Positions 53,480-62,285 of a stretch of DNA of 64,000 bases are shown one piece after another (the first letter of the stretch is position 1; each line of letters starts with the position of its first letter). Origin of the DNA: Sphingosinicella xenopeptidilytica (GTDB taxonomy: Bacteria; Pseudomonadota; Alphaproteobacteria; Sphingomonadales; Sphingomonadaceae); assembly GCF_042676985.1 (NCBI RefSeq), contig NZ_JBHTIK010000002.1:248001-312000 (forward strand), in the 5' to 3' direction. Under the pieces are notes generated by a model. That model saw nothing but the letters and a program-made list of their open reading frames with translations. It had not been told where the DNA came from and did not search any database. The translations under genes and the position numbers were made by a program.

Positions 53480-53499
53480 CCCTCGATTCGAATCGAGGG
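53480..53499. promoter_or_regulatory. 20-bp perfect palindrome upstream of the CurA-like gene
   Basis: CCCTCGATTCGAATCGAGGG is fully self-complementary, 10 bp before the start codon at 53469. It contains two GANTC sites (GATTC and GAATC) overlapping at the centre. It also includes the purine-rich GAGGG that would serve as ribosome-binding site, so it could act as an operator or as an RNA hairpin that limits translation. Confidence 0.6.
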
Positions 53500-53541
53500 G
53501 AAGCTAGCGTGTTTCGGCACGCGGCACCGCTATTTAAGGCG

Positions 53542-53874
53542 TCAGGCGCGCAGCGCGTGCCAAATGAGGAGCGCCCAGCCGACGATCATCAGCACGCCGC
53601 CGATTGGCGTCACCGCGCCGAGCCAGCGCGGCAGGCCGAGTGCCATCAGATAGAGCGTGCCAGAAAAGACAAGCGCGCCGAGCGTCATGCTCCATGCCGC
53701 CGCGGGCGCGCGCGTGATCACGGCAAGCGCCGCCGCCGCATGGGCAAGGCCATAGACGGCGCCGGTCGTGACCCAGGCCTTCGCCTGTGGATCCGTCATC
53801 GCGTGCGCACCGAACGCGCCGACCGCAACGGCGAGGAGGCCATTGAGAGCAGCGAGCGCGGCGAGCGGCGCCAT
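53542..53874 (-). CDS. DUF423 (YgdD-like) membrane protein
   Basis: This 110-aa inner-membrane protein has four helices. It shows the DUF423 pattern ALNGLLAVAVGAFGAHAM near the start, TGAVYGLAHAAAAL, and LGAVTPIGGVLMIVGW. Role unknown. The ATG overlaps the stop of the acyl-CoA dehydrogenase (TGATG), placing it last in the valine-degradation operon, possibly only by chance. Confidence 0.92.
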   Translation of the reverse strand: MAPLAALAALNGLLAVAVGAFGAHAMTDPQAKAWVTTGAVYGLAHAAAALAVITRAPAAAWSMTLGALVFSGTLYLMALGLPRWLGAVTPIGGVLMIVGWALLIWHALRA

Positions 53875-55022
53875 CAGTTCGCGGCCCGCATGAGTTCGCG
53901 TGCGATGACGACGCGCATGATCTCGTTTGTGCCTTCGAGGATCTGGTGGACGCGCAGGTCGCGGTACAGTTTCTCGACCGGATAATCCTGCAGATAGCCG
54001 TAGCCGCCGAACATCTGCAGCGCGCGGTCCACCACCGACATGCCGGTGTCGGTCGCGAAGCGCTTCGCCATCGCCGAGAACTTGGTCTTGTCGGGTGACT
54101 TCGCCGTGACCTTCGCGGCGGCGGCGTAGAGCAGGATGCGCGCGGCCTGAAGCTCCGTCTCCATGTCGGCGAGGCGGAACTGCGTGTTCTGGAAATCGGC
54201 GATCGCCTTGCCGAACTGGCTGCGCTGGCGCGTATAGGCAAGCGCCTCGTCAATCGCGCGCTGCGCGCCGCCGAGGCTGCACGCGCCGATGTTGAGGCGC
54301 CCGCCGTCGAGGCCGGCCATGGCGATCTTGAAGCCGTCACCCTCGCCGCCGACGAGGTTTTCGACCGGAACGCGTACGCCGTCGAAATTGACCTGCGCGG
54401 TCGGCTGCGCGCGCCAGCCCATCTTGCGCTCGTTGGCGCCGAAGCTGACGCCCGGCATGTCCTTCTCAATAACGAGGCAGGAGATGCCCTTGGGGCCCTC
54501 ACCGCCGGTACGCACCATCGTGACGTACACCTCGTTCTGCCCGGCGCCCGAGATGAACGCCTTCGAGCCGGTGACGACATAATGGTCGCCGTCCAGCACC
54601 GCCTTGGTCTTGAGCGCGGCGGCATCCGACCCCGAGCCCGGCTCGGTGAGGCAGTAGCTCGCGATCCGGTCCATCGTGACGAGGCTCGGCAGGTACTTCG
54701 TCTTCACGGTTTCGGAGCCGAAGCTGTCAATCATCCACGACGCCATGTTGTGGATCGAGATGAACGCCGACACGGCCGGGCAGCCGTAGGCCATCGCTTC
54801 CATGATGAGCGCGGATTCGAGCCGCCCGAGGCCGATGCCGCCCGAGGCTTCCGACACGTAGATCGCCGCGAAGCCTAGTTCGGCGGCGGACTTGATCGTG
54901 TCGCGCGGGAAGACGTGGTCTTCGTCCCACTTCGCCGCGAAGGGCGTGATGGCGTCGGCGGTGAAGCGCTGCGCCATTTCCTGGATCGCGCGCTGGTCGT
55001 CGGTGAGATCGAATTGGGTCAT
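53874..55022 (-). CDS. Acyl-CoA dehydrogenase (isobutyryl-CoA dehydrogenase-like)
   Basis: This 382-aa FAD flavoprotein is probably the valine-pathway dehydrogenase, given mmsA nearby. It has YCLTEPGSGSDAAALKT for FAD/substrate binding, RQRSQFGKAIADFQ, FGGYGYLQDYPVEKLYRDLRV and the C-terminal QILEGTNEIMR, whose Glu is the catalytic base in this subfamily. The ATG at 55022 fits the usual N-terminus MTQFDLTDDQRA. The start overlaps the RidA gene by 4 bp. Confidence 0.93.
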   Translation of the reverse strand: MTQFDLTDDQRAIQEMAQRFTADAITPFAAKWDEDHVFPRDTIKSAAELGFAAIYVSEASGGIGLGRLESALIMEAMAYGCPAVSAFISIHNMASWMIDSFGSETVKTKYLPSLVTMDRIASYCLTEPGSGSDAAALKTKAVLDGDHYVVTGSKAFISGAGQNEVYVTMVRTGGEGPKGISCLVIEKDMPGVSFGANERKMGWRAQPTAQVNFDGVRVPVENLVGGEGDGFKIAMAGLDGGRLNIGACSLGGAQRAIDEALAYTRQRSQFGKAIADFQNTQFRLADMETELQAARILLYAAAAKVTAKSPDKTKFSAMAKRFATDTGMSVVDRALQMFGGYGYLQDYPVEKLYRDLRVHQILEGTNEIMRVVIARELMRAAN

Positions 55023-55411
55023 GCGCTCGTTCCTATAATGGCCTCGGCCTCGATTTCCACCTTCCATTCCGGGCGCAGCAGCGCAGCGATCACGACCATG
55101 GTCGCGGCAGGGCGGATTTCGCGGAAAACGGCGCCGTGGGCGCGGCCGACAGCCTCGGCATCGGCGGGGTCGGTGATGAACATGCGTGTGCGCACGACGT
55201 CCGCGGCGCTGCCGCCGAGTTGTTCGATCGCGGCAAGGATGATCGCAAAGCAGCGCCGGGCCTGCGCTTCGGCATCGCCCGGCGTCGAATGGCCATCGGC
55301 CTCGACCGGCGCAGTCCCTGAAACGAGGATGCGGTCTCCCGCGCGAATGGCGCGGGAGAAGCCGATTTCAGCCTCGTAAGGTGAGGCGGACCCGGTGCGC
55401 TGGCGCGGCAC
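55019..55411 (-). CDS. RidA-family (YjgF) protein
   Basis: This 130-aa protein has the RidA fold. RILVSGTAPVE is near the start and VVRTRMFITDPADA carries the Arg needed for imine/enamine hydrolysis in active RidA members. RidA proteins destroy reactive 2-aminoacrylate and related imines. Its overlap with the acyl-CoA dehydrogenase gene and the 4-bp gap to mmsA place it inside the branched-chain amino-acid operon. Confidence 0.9.
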   Translation of the reverse strand: MPRQRTGSASPYEAEIGFSRAIRAGDRILVSGTAPVEADGHSTPGDAEAQARRCFAIILAAIEQLGGSAADVVRTRMFITDPADAEAVGRAHGAVFREIRPAATMVVIAALLRPEWKVEIEAEAIIGTSA

Positions 55412-55415
55412 CTGT

Positions 55416-56927
55416 TTATCCCATCGTCGGGATGACGAAGGCGTTGCCGCCGTCGGCGGAGCCGTCCGGCCAGCGCTGGGTGATGGTTTTCACCTTGGTC
55501 CAGAACTTCACGCCTTCCATGCCGTGCTGGTTGGTGTCGCCGAACGCCGAGCGCTTCCAGCCGCCGAAGGTGTGGTAGGCGACCGGCACCGGGATGGGCA
55601 CGTTGATGCCGACCATGCCGACGTTGACGCGCGCCGCGAATTCGCGGGCGGCGTGGCCGTTGCGCGTGAAGATGGCGACGCCGTTGCCGTACTGGTGCTG
55701 CGTGGGGAGCTGCAGCGCTTCTTCGAAGCTGTCGGCGCGGAGCATCTGCAGCACGGGGCCGAAGATTTCTTCCTGATAGGTGCGCATGTTCGTCTTCACG
55801 CGGTCGAACAGGCTCGGTCCGACGAAGAAGCCGTCCTCGTGGCCTTGCAGGCTGAAGCCGCGGCCGTCGACGACGAGCTCGGCGCCTTCATCGACGCCCA
55901 TCTGGATGTAGTTCTCGATCTTCGCCTTGTGCGCGGCGGTGACGACCGGGCCGTAGTGCGCCTCTGCGTCGGTGGAGACTCCGACGCGCAACGCGGCGAT
56001 TGCGGGCAGTAGCTTCTCGCGGAGGTTCGCGGCGGTCTTGTCGCCAACCGGCACCACGACCGGAAGCGCCATGCAGCGCTCGCCCGCCGAGCCGAAGGCG
56101 GCGCCCGCGAGATCGTTCACGACCTGATCGAGATCGGCGTCGGGCATGACGATGCCGTGGTTCTTGGCGCCGCCCATCGCCTGCACGCGCTTACCGGCTG
56201 CCGCGCCGCGCTGGTAGACATAATGGGCGATGTCCGACGAGCCGACGAAGCTGACGGCGTGGATATCGGCGTGGTCGAGGATCGCATCCACCGCGCTCTT
56301 GTCGCCGTGGACGACGTTGAGCACGCCCGCCGGAAGGCCCGCTTCCATCATCAGCTTGGCAAGCTCGATCGGCACGGAAGGGTCGCGCTCCGAGGGCTTC
56401 AGGATGAAGGCGTTGCCGACAGCGATGGCGACACCGAACATCCACATGGGGATCATCGCCGGGAAGTTGAACGGCGTGATGCCCGCGACGACACCGAGCG
56501 GCTGGCGCATCGAATAAACGTCGATGCCGGGGCCGGCGCCCTGCGTATATTCGCCCTTCAGCACGTGCGGGATGCCGCAGGAGAACTCGATAACCTCGAG
56601 GCCACGCTGGATGTCGCCCTTCGAATCGGCGATGACCTTGCCATGCTCGGACGAGAGCAGCTCGGCGAGCTTGTCCATGTCGCGCTCGATCAGGCGCTTG
56701 AATTCGAACATCACGCGGGCACGGCGCTGCGGATTGGTCGCGGCCCAGCCGATCTGCGCGGCTTTCGCCACCTCGACCGCGCGGGCGATCTCGGCGTCGG
56801 TCGCGAACTGGACGCGCGCCTGCACCTTGCCGGTGTTGGGGTTGAACACGTCGCCGAAGCGGCCGCTCGTGCTGCGGACGGTCTCGCCGCCGATGAAAAG
56901 GTCGATTTCGCGCAAGGTGCCGGACAT
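55416..56927 (-). CDS. mmsA: CoA-acylating methylmalonate-semialdehyde dehydrogenase
   Basis: This 503-aa aldehyde dehydrogenase converts methylmalonate semialdehyde to propionyl-CoA in valine and thymine breakdown. The catalytic Cys285 lies in GSAGERCMALPVV. The family marker PFNFPAMIPMWMF and the absence of the usual general-base Glu region fit the CoA-acylating MmsA class. The ATG at 56927 starts MSGTLREIDLFIGG; the longer frame to 56996 is atypical. It is divergent from the LysR gene with 118 bp between. Confidence 0.95.
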   Translation of the reverse strand: MSGTLREIDLFIGGETVRSTSGRFGDVFNPNTGKVQARVQFATDAEIARAVEVAKAAQIGWAATNPQRRARVMFEFKRLIERDMDKLAELLSSEHGKVIADSKGDIQRGLEVIEFSCGIPHVLKGEYTQGAGPGIDVYSMRQPLGVVAGITPFNFPAMIPMWMFGVAIAVGNAFILKPSERDPSVPIELAKLMMEAGLPAGVLNVVHGDKSAVDAILDHADIHAVSFVGSSDIAHYVYQRGAAAGKRVQAMGGAKNHGIVMPDADLDQVVNDLAGAAFGSAGERCMALPVVVPVGDKTAANLREKLLPAIAALRVGVSTDAEAHYGPVVTAAHKAKIENYIQMGVDEGAELVVDGRGFSLQGHEDGFFVGPSLFDRVKTNMRTYQEEIFGPVLQMLRADSFEEALQLPTQHQYGNGVAIFTRNGHAAREFAARVNVGMVGINVPIPVPVAYHTFGGWKRSAFGDTNQHGMEGVKFWTKVKTITQRWPDGSADGGNAFVIPTMG

Positions 56928-57019
56928 GCTCGTTCCCCAAGGATAGGCCGAAAGTGGCGTTGGCGCGCTTATCTGCTTTCGCCTTCCCGCGGGCAATTCC
57001 CCAGATTCGCATTACATAG

Positions 57020-57033
57020 CTGCGATTTTGCAG
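57020..57033 (+). promoter_or_regulatory. Possible LysR operator between mmsA and lysR
   Basis: CTGC-N6-GCAG is a small dyad 12 bp before the LysR start in the shared 118-bp promoter region. LysR proteins often bind such dyads containing T-N11-A. Short and unproven. Confidence 0.3.
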
Positions 57034-57045
57034 TATGGAGGCCAT

Positions 57046-57927
57046 GTGAACTGGGATGACCTGCGCATTTTCCTGTGCGTCGCACGCACGCAGCGGCTAA
57101 ATGCGGCGGCGCGCGAACTCGCCGTGGACGCGACGACGATCGGCCGGCGACTGGCGCGGCTGGAGCGCGATGTCGATGCGACGCTCTTCGAGCAGGGCCC
57201 GGCGGGCTATGTGTTGACGGAGCGGGGCCGCGCCCTTGTCGAACATGCCGAGGCGGCCGAGCAGGCGGCGTTGCGCTTCGGCGGCGAGGTTTCCGGCGAG
57301 GCGGGGCCGGGCGGCATGGTGCGGGTGAGCGTCGTCGAAGGCTTCGGCACGTGGATCGTGGCGCGCGCGCTTCCGGATTTCCACCGCCGCCATCCGCGCA
57401 TCGTCATCGATCTCGTTGCGGGGAGCGGCGTGCTCAGCCCGTCGCGCCGCGAGGCGGATATCGCCATCATGCTCGCGCGCCCACAGCACGGCCCGCTCGT
57501 GGCGCGCAAGCTTACCGACTACCGGCTCGGCCTCTATGCGAGCCCGGCCTATATCGAAAACGCGGGGATGCCCGACGCGCGCGCCGACCTCCTCGATCAC
57601 AGCATCGTCGGCTATGTGCCCGATCACATTTTCACGCCCGAACTCGATTATCTGGGCGAGGTGCTGCCGGGCCTCGAGCCCGCCATCCGCAGCACCAGCA
57701 TCAGCGCGCAGTACGAGATGGTCGCAGGCGGGGGCGGCATCGGCGTGTTGCCACGATTCATGGCGGCGCAGAATGCGCGTGTCGTGCCGGTGTTGGCGGA
57801 GGACGTGTCGATCAGGCGCAGCTTCTGGTTGGTGATGCACCGCGACATGCGCCGTTTTGCGCGCATCGCGGCATTTTCGCAGTGGATCGATGAGGTGGTG
57901 GCGCGGCGGCGCGACGTGCTGCTCTAG
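57046..57927 (+). CDS. LysR-family transcriptional regulator
   Basis: This 293-aa protein has a winged helix at residues 1-60 (VNWDDLRIFLCVARTQRLNAAARELAVDATTIGRRLARLE), followed by a LysR effector domain with GMVRVSVVEGFGTWIVARAL. The GTG at 57046 has GGAGG about 5 nt upstream; an ATG at 57028 would place the site inside the gene. Being divergent from mmsA, it is the likely activator of the valine operon. The stop overlaps the antiporter stop (CTAG). Confidence 0.92.
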   Translation: MNWDDLRIFLCVARTQRLNAAARELAVDATTIGRRLARLERDVDATLFEQGPAGYVLTERGRALVEHAEAAEQAALRFGGEVSGEAGPGGMVRVSVVEGFGTWIVARALPDFHRRHPRIVIDLVAGSGVLSPSRREADIAIMLARPQHGPLVARKLTDYRLGLYASPAYIENAGMPDARADLLDHSIVGYVPDHIFTPELDYLGEVLPGLEPAIRSTSISAQYEMVAGGGGIGVLPRFMAAQNARVVPVLAEDVSIRRSFWLVMHRDMRRFARIAAFSQWIDEVVARRRDVLL

Positions 57928-59741
57928 GCGATATGCCCTGATTGCGGGCTGTCGTCCTCAAGCGCGTAGGGGATTTCTCCGAGGCCTTCGTTCGCGGGCA
58001 GCGGGAAGGTGCCGTAAGTGAGATCGAGCCCCGCGCGAAGGTCTCCGCTGGCGATCTGGAGGGCGAGGCGCTCGCTGTCGCGCTCGCGATAGTCCGCCTC
58101 GATCGCATCAATGGTCTTTTCATCCACGCCGGCGGCTTTCAGGGCGGAGCGGCCCATCTTTACCGCGCTTTCGTGGACCTCGCGAACCACGACGTCGCAA
58201 TCGGCATTGGCGAGTTGCATGACGTGGCGCCTGTCGAATGCCCGGACCAGCACCTTGAGATTCGGAAAGGCGCGTCGCACGGCGCCCAGCATCTCGTTCG
58301 TCATCTGGTGGCCGTCGTTGCAGTAGACGAGAAGCTGCGCTTCCTCCGCGCCCGCGATACGCAGAACATCAAGGCGGGTGCCGTCGCCGTAGTAGACCTT
58401 GCGGCCGAAGCGGCCCGAAAGCTCGATCTGCCCCGGCTTGCGATCGATGAGCGTGACCGGGATGCCGCGTGCGGCGAGAAGCTGGTTCACCGTCTGGCCG
58501 AAGCGGCCGTAGCCAACGATGATCGCGGGCGCGTTCTCGGCCTTCTCCGGGCCTTCGACGTCGTGGTCTTCACTTTCGCGCTCAACGAGCCTGTCGACGC
58601 CAGCGATGAGAAGCGGGGTCAGCGCCATCGAGACGGTGACGGCGGCGGCGAACAGGCTGGAGGCTTCGGAGGCGAGCAGCAGGCCGCTTTCCGCCGCCGT
58701 GAGCACGACGAAGGCGAACTCGCCGCCCTGCGCCAGATGGACGCCGGTGAGCGCTGCATCCCGCCAGTTCGAACCGAACAGACGCGCGAGGATGGCGATC
58801 ACCGCGAACTTCACGCCGAGCAGGATCGTGACGTAGAGGAGGATGCGGCCGGGCTGCTGCAGGATGATCGAGAGGTCGAGCATCATGCCCACGGCCATGA
58901 AGAACAAGCCGAGCAGGAGGCCGCGGAACGGATCGATGTCCGCCTCCACCTCGTGTCGGTAGGGGCTGTCCGCGAGCATCACGCCCGCGATGAAGGCGCC
59001 GAGCGCCATCGAAAGCCCGAAGCTTGCCATCAGGAACGCGGAGCCGACGACCATCAGCAGCGCGCCGATCACGAACACCTCACGCGTGCCCGTCTGCGCG
59101 ATCAGGCGGAACAGCGGGTTCACGAGGAAACGCCCGGCGAGCACCAGCGCGCCGATCGCGACGAGCGACTTCCAGACGAGTTCCCATCCCTCCGGTGCCT
59201 CGGCAACCGGTGTGCGGGAGAGGGCGGTCGTCACGATCAGCAGCGGGACGATCGCGAGGTCCTGCATCAGGTGGATCGAGATGATGCGCGTGCCGAGCGG
59301 CGTGTTGATCTTGCCCTGATCGCGGAGGATCTGCACGTCGAGCGCGGTGGAAGACAGCGCTAGTGCAAGGCCGATGACGAGCGCGGCCTGCCATGTGAAC
59401 TCGGTCGTGACGAGCAGCGCGCCGGTGATCGCGAACCCGCAGAGCAGCACCTGCGCGCTGCCCAGCCCGAAGATATCGTAGCGCAGATCCCATAGCCGCT
59501 TCGGGCGCAGTTCGAGTCCGATCACGAACAGCAGCAGCACGACGCCGAACTCGGCAAAGCCGAGCGTCGTCTCGGGATCGGTGACGAGGCCGAGCAGATG
59601 CGGCCCGATGATCATGCCCGCGACGAGGTAGCCGAGCACGGCGCCAAGCTTCAGCCGGTGGAACAGCGGCACCACCGCGACCGCTGCCGCAAGATACACC
59701 ACACCGTCCCGAAGCAGGGTCGAATCGCCGCCAACCGCCAT
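57924..59741 (-). CDS. Kef-type CPA2 monovalent cation:proton antiporter
   Basis: This 605-aa protein has an N-terminal membrane part of about 12 helices (residues 1-385) and a C-terminal TrkA-N domain. The transport core has FAEFGVVLLLFVIGLEL and LALSSTALDVQIL, then HLMQDLAIVPLL with its conserved Gln-Asp. The regulatory domain has the NAD(H)-binding IIVGYGRFGQTV (about 410) and DRKPGQIE. It resembles KefB/KefC glutathione-gated K+ efflux systems; no KefG/KefF partner is adjacent. Confidence 0.93.
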   Translation of the reverse strand: MAVGGDSTLLRDGVVYLAAAVAVVPLFHRLKLGAVLGYLVAGMIIGPHLLGLVTDPETTLGFAEFGVVLLLFVIGLELRPKRLWDLRYDIFGLGSAQVLLCGFAITGALLVTTEFTWQAALVIGLALALSSTALDVQILRDQGKINTPLGTRIISIHLMQDLAIVPLLIVTTALSRTPVAEAPEGWELVWKSLVAIGALVLAGRFLVNPLFRLIAQTGTREVFVIGALLMVVGSAFLMASFGLSMALGAFIAGVMLADSPYRHEVEADIDPFRGLLLGLFFMAVGMMLDLSIILQQPGRILLYVTILLGVKFAVIAILARLFGSNWRDAALTGVHLAQGGEFAFVVLTAAESGLLLASEASSLFAAAVTVSMALTPLLIAGVDRLVERESEDHDVEGPEKAENAPAIIVGYGRFGQTVNQLLAARGIPVTLIDRKPGQIELSGRFGRKVYYGDGTRLDVLRIAGAEEAQLLVYCNDGHQMTNEMLGAVRRAFPNLKVLVRAFDRRHVMQLANADCDVVVREVHESAVKMGRSALKAAGVDEKTIDAIEADYRERDSERLALQIASGDLRAGLDLTYGTFPLPANEGLGEIPYALEDDSPQSGHIA

Positions 59742-59820
59742 CAGCGCGTGCCCCGATTTGCGATGCGCGGGACACGCCGGTAGATACGAAGAAAGCGAAA
59801 CGGAGGCATCGGCACCGGTT

Positions 59821-60294
59821 ATGAAGATCGACGAGGACAGCCCACAGGTACGCTTCCCGCCGCCGTTCGTCTACGCCGGGATGCTGCTTCTGGGGCTGGG
59901 AATCGGGCGGCTGCTCGGGGATCCGCCGATCGGGCTCGACATCAAGGCGGCGAGCATTGCCGGCATGATTCTGGCCATCGGGGGGCTCGGCCTCATCTCC
60001 GCGGCGCTGCTGCGATTCCGCCGCGCGGGCACGAACCCCGAGCCATGGCGGCAGACGACGGCGTTCGTGGCGAGCGGTGTTTATCGCTGGACGCGGAACC
60101 CGATGTACCTCGGCATGGCGCTGATCTTCGCGGGCCTCGCGCTCATCTTCGACAGTCTCGCAACGCTCCTGCTGCTGCCCTTTGTGGTGATCCTGATCGA
60201 CCGGCAGGTGATCGCGCGCGAGGAACGCTATCTCGAAACGAAGTTCGGCGACGACTACCGCGCTTACAAGGACAAGGTCAGGCGCTGGCTGTGA
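59821..60294 (+). CDS. ICMT-like membrane methyltransferase family protein
   Basis: This 157-aa integral membrane protein has four helices and the isoprenylcysteine carboxyl methyltransferase pattern: GVYRWTRNPMYLGMALIFAG for SAM binding and EERYLETKFGDDYRAYKDKVRRWL at the end. Bacterial members methylate unknown small molecules or lipids. The ATG at 59821 gives the usual N-terminus; GGAGG is about 15 nt upstream. Its end overlaps the NifU-like gene by 17 bp on the other strand. Confidence 0.9.
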   Translation: MKIDEDSPQVRFPPPFVYAGMLLLGLGIGRLLGDPPIGLDIKAASIAGMILAIGGLGLISAALLRFRRAGTNPEPWRQTTAFVASGVYRWTRNPMYLGMALIFAGLALIFDSLATLLLLPFVVILIDRQVIAREERYLETKFGDDYRAYKDKVRRWL

Positions 60295-60715
60295 CGGCTG
60301 CGTCCTCCGCCGCGCTCGCGGCTGCATCGAAGGCGAGAAGGATGGAAGGGTGGCGGGCCTTGTAGGCCTGCGCCGGGCGGAAGATTTCGAGGTCGGGCCA
60401 GCCTGCCGGGACGCTGCCTTCGCCCTTCAGGAATGCGGTGAGCGCGGTATGAGCATTACGAAGCTCTGACGCAGACTTGCCGAGCACGCCCGTGCCGAGG
60501 ATCGAGGCCGAGGCCTGCCCGAGCGCGCAGGCGCGCACCTCCTGCCCGAATGTCGCAACACGGCCCTCGCTGTCGAGATCGACGTCAGCTGTGACGCGGC
60601 TGCCGCAGATCGGCGAGACCTTGCGGCTCGTACCCTGCGGCTCTGCAAGGCGCGTCAGGTGCGGGATCGTTGCGGCGAGGCGCAGGATCGCGGTGTTGTA
60701 GAGCGGTTCGGACAT
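60278..60715 (-). CDS. NifU/IscU-like iron-sulfur cluster scaffold protein
   Basis: This 145-aa protein matches the scaffold family: PLYNTAILRLAATIPH at the start, SPICGSRVTADVDLD with the first Cys, VRACALGQASASIL with the second, and a C-terminal ARHPSILLAFDAA. Only two of the three cluster Cys of IscU are clearly in place, so it may be a divergent member. It may be the last gene of the alr-mlaE-mlaF run, with a 29-bp gap. Confidence 0.82.
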   Translation of the reverse strand: MSEPLYNTAILRLAATIPHLTRLAEPQGTSRKVSPICGSRVTADVDLDSEGRVATFGQEVRACALGQASASILGTGVLGKSASELRNAHTALTAFLKGEGSVPAGWPDLEIFRPAQAYKARHPSILLAFDAAASAAEDAAVTASA

Positions 60716-60744
60716 CGCGGCCGATATAGGGCGGCGAGGCGCCG

Positions 60745-61503
60745 CTATCCAGTCTCGCCGTCGTCGGCGCGGCCGTGGACGAAGCGGTCGACATAGTCGT
60801 TGCCGCTGTTTTCGAGGTCGGCGACCTTGCCTTCCCAGTGGATGCGCCCGTCCTTCAGCATGGCGATGCGGTCGGCGATGCGGCGCACGCTCGCCATGTC
60901 GTGCGTGATGGTGACGGCGGTAACGCCGAGGTCCGTGACGAGACTGCGGATCAGCCGGTTGATGGTGTCGGCGCGGATCGGATCGAGGCCCGTGGTCGGC
61001 TCATCGAAGAAGATGATCTCGGGCTCCGCCGCAATGGCGCGGGCGAGCGCGACGCGCTTCTGCATCCCGCCCGAAAGCTCGGAGGGCTTCAAGTCCGCGA
61101 CCGGCGCATCGAGGCCGACCTTCGCGAGCAGCTCGACCGCCTTCGCGTGCATTGCCTTCGCGTTCGTCGCGCGGCCGCGCGTCAGCCCGAAGGTGATGTT
61201 GCGCCACACGGGCAGCGAATCGAACAGCGCGCCGCCCTGAAACAACATGCCGATGCGGTTCCGCAGTTCGGTGCGGTCCGCGCGAGAGGCCGAGGCGAGG
61301 TCGGTGCCATCCAGCCGGATCGTGCCGCTGTCCGTGGGGAGGATGCCCAGAATGCATTTCAGCATCACCGATTTGCCGGTGCCCGAACCGCCGATGACGA
61401 CGAGCGATTCGCCCGGCTCCACCTTCAGGTCGATGTGATCGAGCACGACCTTCGGCCCGAACGCCTTGCGGACCCCGATGAGTTCAATGCTGCCGCCCTT
61501 CAT
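60745..61503 (-). CDS. mlaF: ABC transporter ATPase of phospholipid transport (MlaF-like)
   Basis: This 252-aa ATPase has Walker A GGSGTGKSVML near residue 39, signature LSGGMQKRVALARAI, and Walker B IIFFDEPTTGLDP. The insertion and the LFQGGALFDSLPVWRN segment are typical of Mla/Mce-type importers that keep outer-membrane lipid asymmetry. The ATG overlaps the permease stop. MlaD and MlaC are not in the window. Confidence 0.93.
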   Translation of the reverse strand: MKGGSIELIGVRKAFGPKVVLDHIDLKVEPGESLVVIGGSGTGKSVMLKCILGILPTDSGTIRLDGTDLASASRADRTELRNRIGMLFQGGALFDSLPVWRNITFGLTRGRATNAKAMHAKAVELLAKVGLDAPVADLKPSELSGGMQKRVALARAIAAEPEIIFFDEPTTGLDPIRADTINRLIRSLVTDLGVTAVTITHDMASVRRIADRIAMLKDGRIHWEGKVADLENSGNDYVDRFVHGRADDGETG

Positions 61504-62285
61504 GTGCCGAACACCAGCACGGTGATGATGAGGTTCGCGAGCAGGATGAGCACGAACGCACTGACCACCGCGTTCGTCGTCGAGCGGCCGACGCCCGCCG
61601 CGCCGCCCATGCTGCGGAAGCCGTGGTAGCAGCCCATCATCGCGATGATGAAGCCGAACACCGCCGCCTTCACGAGGCTCGACGAGACGTCGTCCCACTC
61701 GAGATACTGGCGCGTCGTGGCGAGGTAGGAGGTGACGTTGAAGCCGAGGCGCTGCGTGCCGATCAGGAAGCCGCCCATCACGCCGAGCGCGTTCGAGACG
61801 AGCACGAGGAGCGGCAGCACGATCACGGCGGCAATGAGCCGCGGTGCGATCAGATACTGGAACGGATCGGTGCGCAGCGTCGTAAGCGCATCGATCTGCT
61901 CGGTGACGCGCATCGTGCCGAGTTCGGCCGCCATCGCGGAGGAGACGCGCCCCGCCACCATCAGCCCGCCGAGCACCGGGCCGAGTTCGCGCACGATGGC
62001 GATGACGGTGACGGCGGGCACCGTGCTTTCCGCGTTGAAGCGGCTGCCGCCGACGAAAATCTGCTGCGCGAGCGCCGCACCGGTGAAAACGGCGGTGAGG
62101 CCGACGACCGGCAGCGAGAACCAGCCGATGATCAGCATCTGCTCGATGAGGCGGCCGAAATAATAAGGCGGACGTACGGCGGCGCCGAGTGCGCGCAGCG
62201 TGAACAGCGCGACCCGCCCGATGCTGGCGAGTGCGCCGAGCGTGGCGCGGCCCGGGCGGGCGAAGAAGTTGACGAGTGCGTTCAT
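61500..62285 (-). CDS. mlaE: MlaE-family ABC transporter permease
   Basis: This 261-aa integral-membrane protein carries the MlaE (DUF140) signature EQMLIIGWFSLPVVGLTAVFTGAALAQQ near residue 48, VRELGPVLGGLMVAGRVSSAMAAELGTM, and RLIAAVIVLPLLVLVSN. It forms the phospholipid transport core with MlaF. Start and stop overlap alr and mlaF (ATGA each). Confidence 0.94.
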   Translation of the reverse strand: MNALVNFFARPGRATLGALASIGRVALFTLRALGAAVRPPYYFGRLIEQMLIIGWFSLPVVGLTAVFTGAALAQQIFVGGSRFNAESTVPAVTVIAIVRELGPVLGGLMVAGRVSSAMAAELGTMRVTEQIDALTTLRTDPFQYLIAPRLIAAVIVLPLLVLVSNALGVMGGFLIGTQRLGFNVTSYLATTRQYLEWDDVSSSLVKAAVFGFIIAMMGCYHGFRSMGGAAGVGRSTTNAVVSAFVLILLANLIITVLVFGT

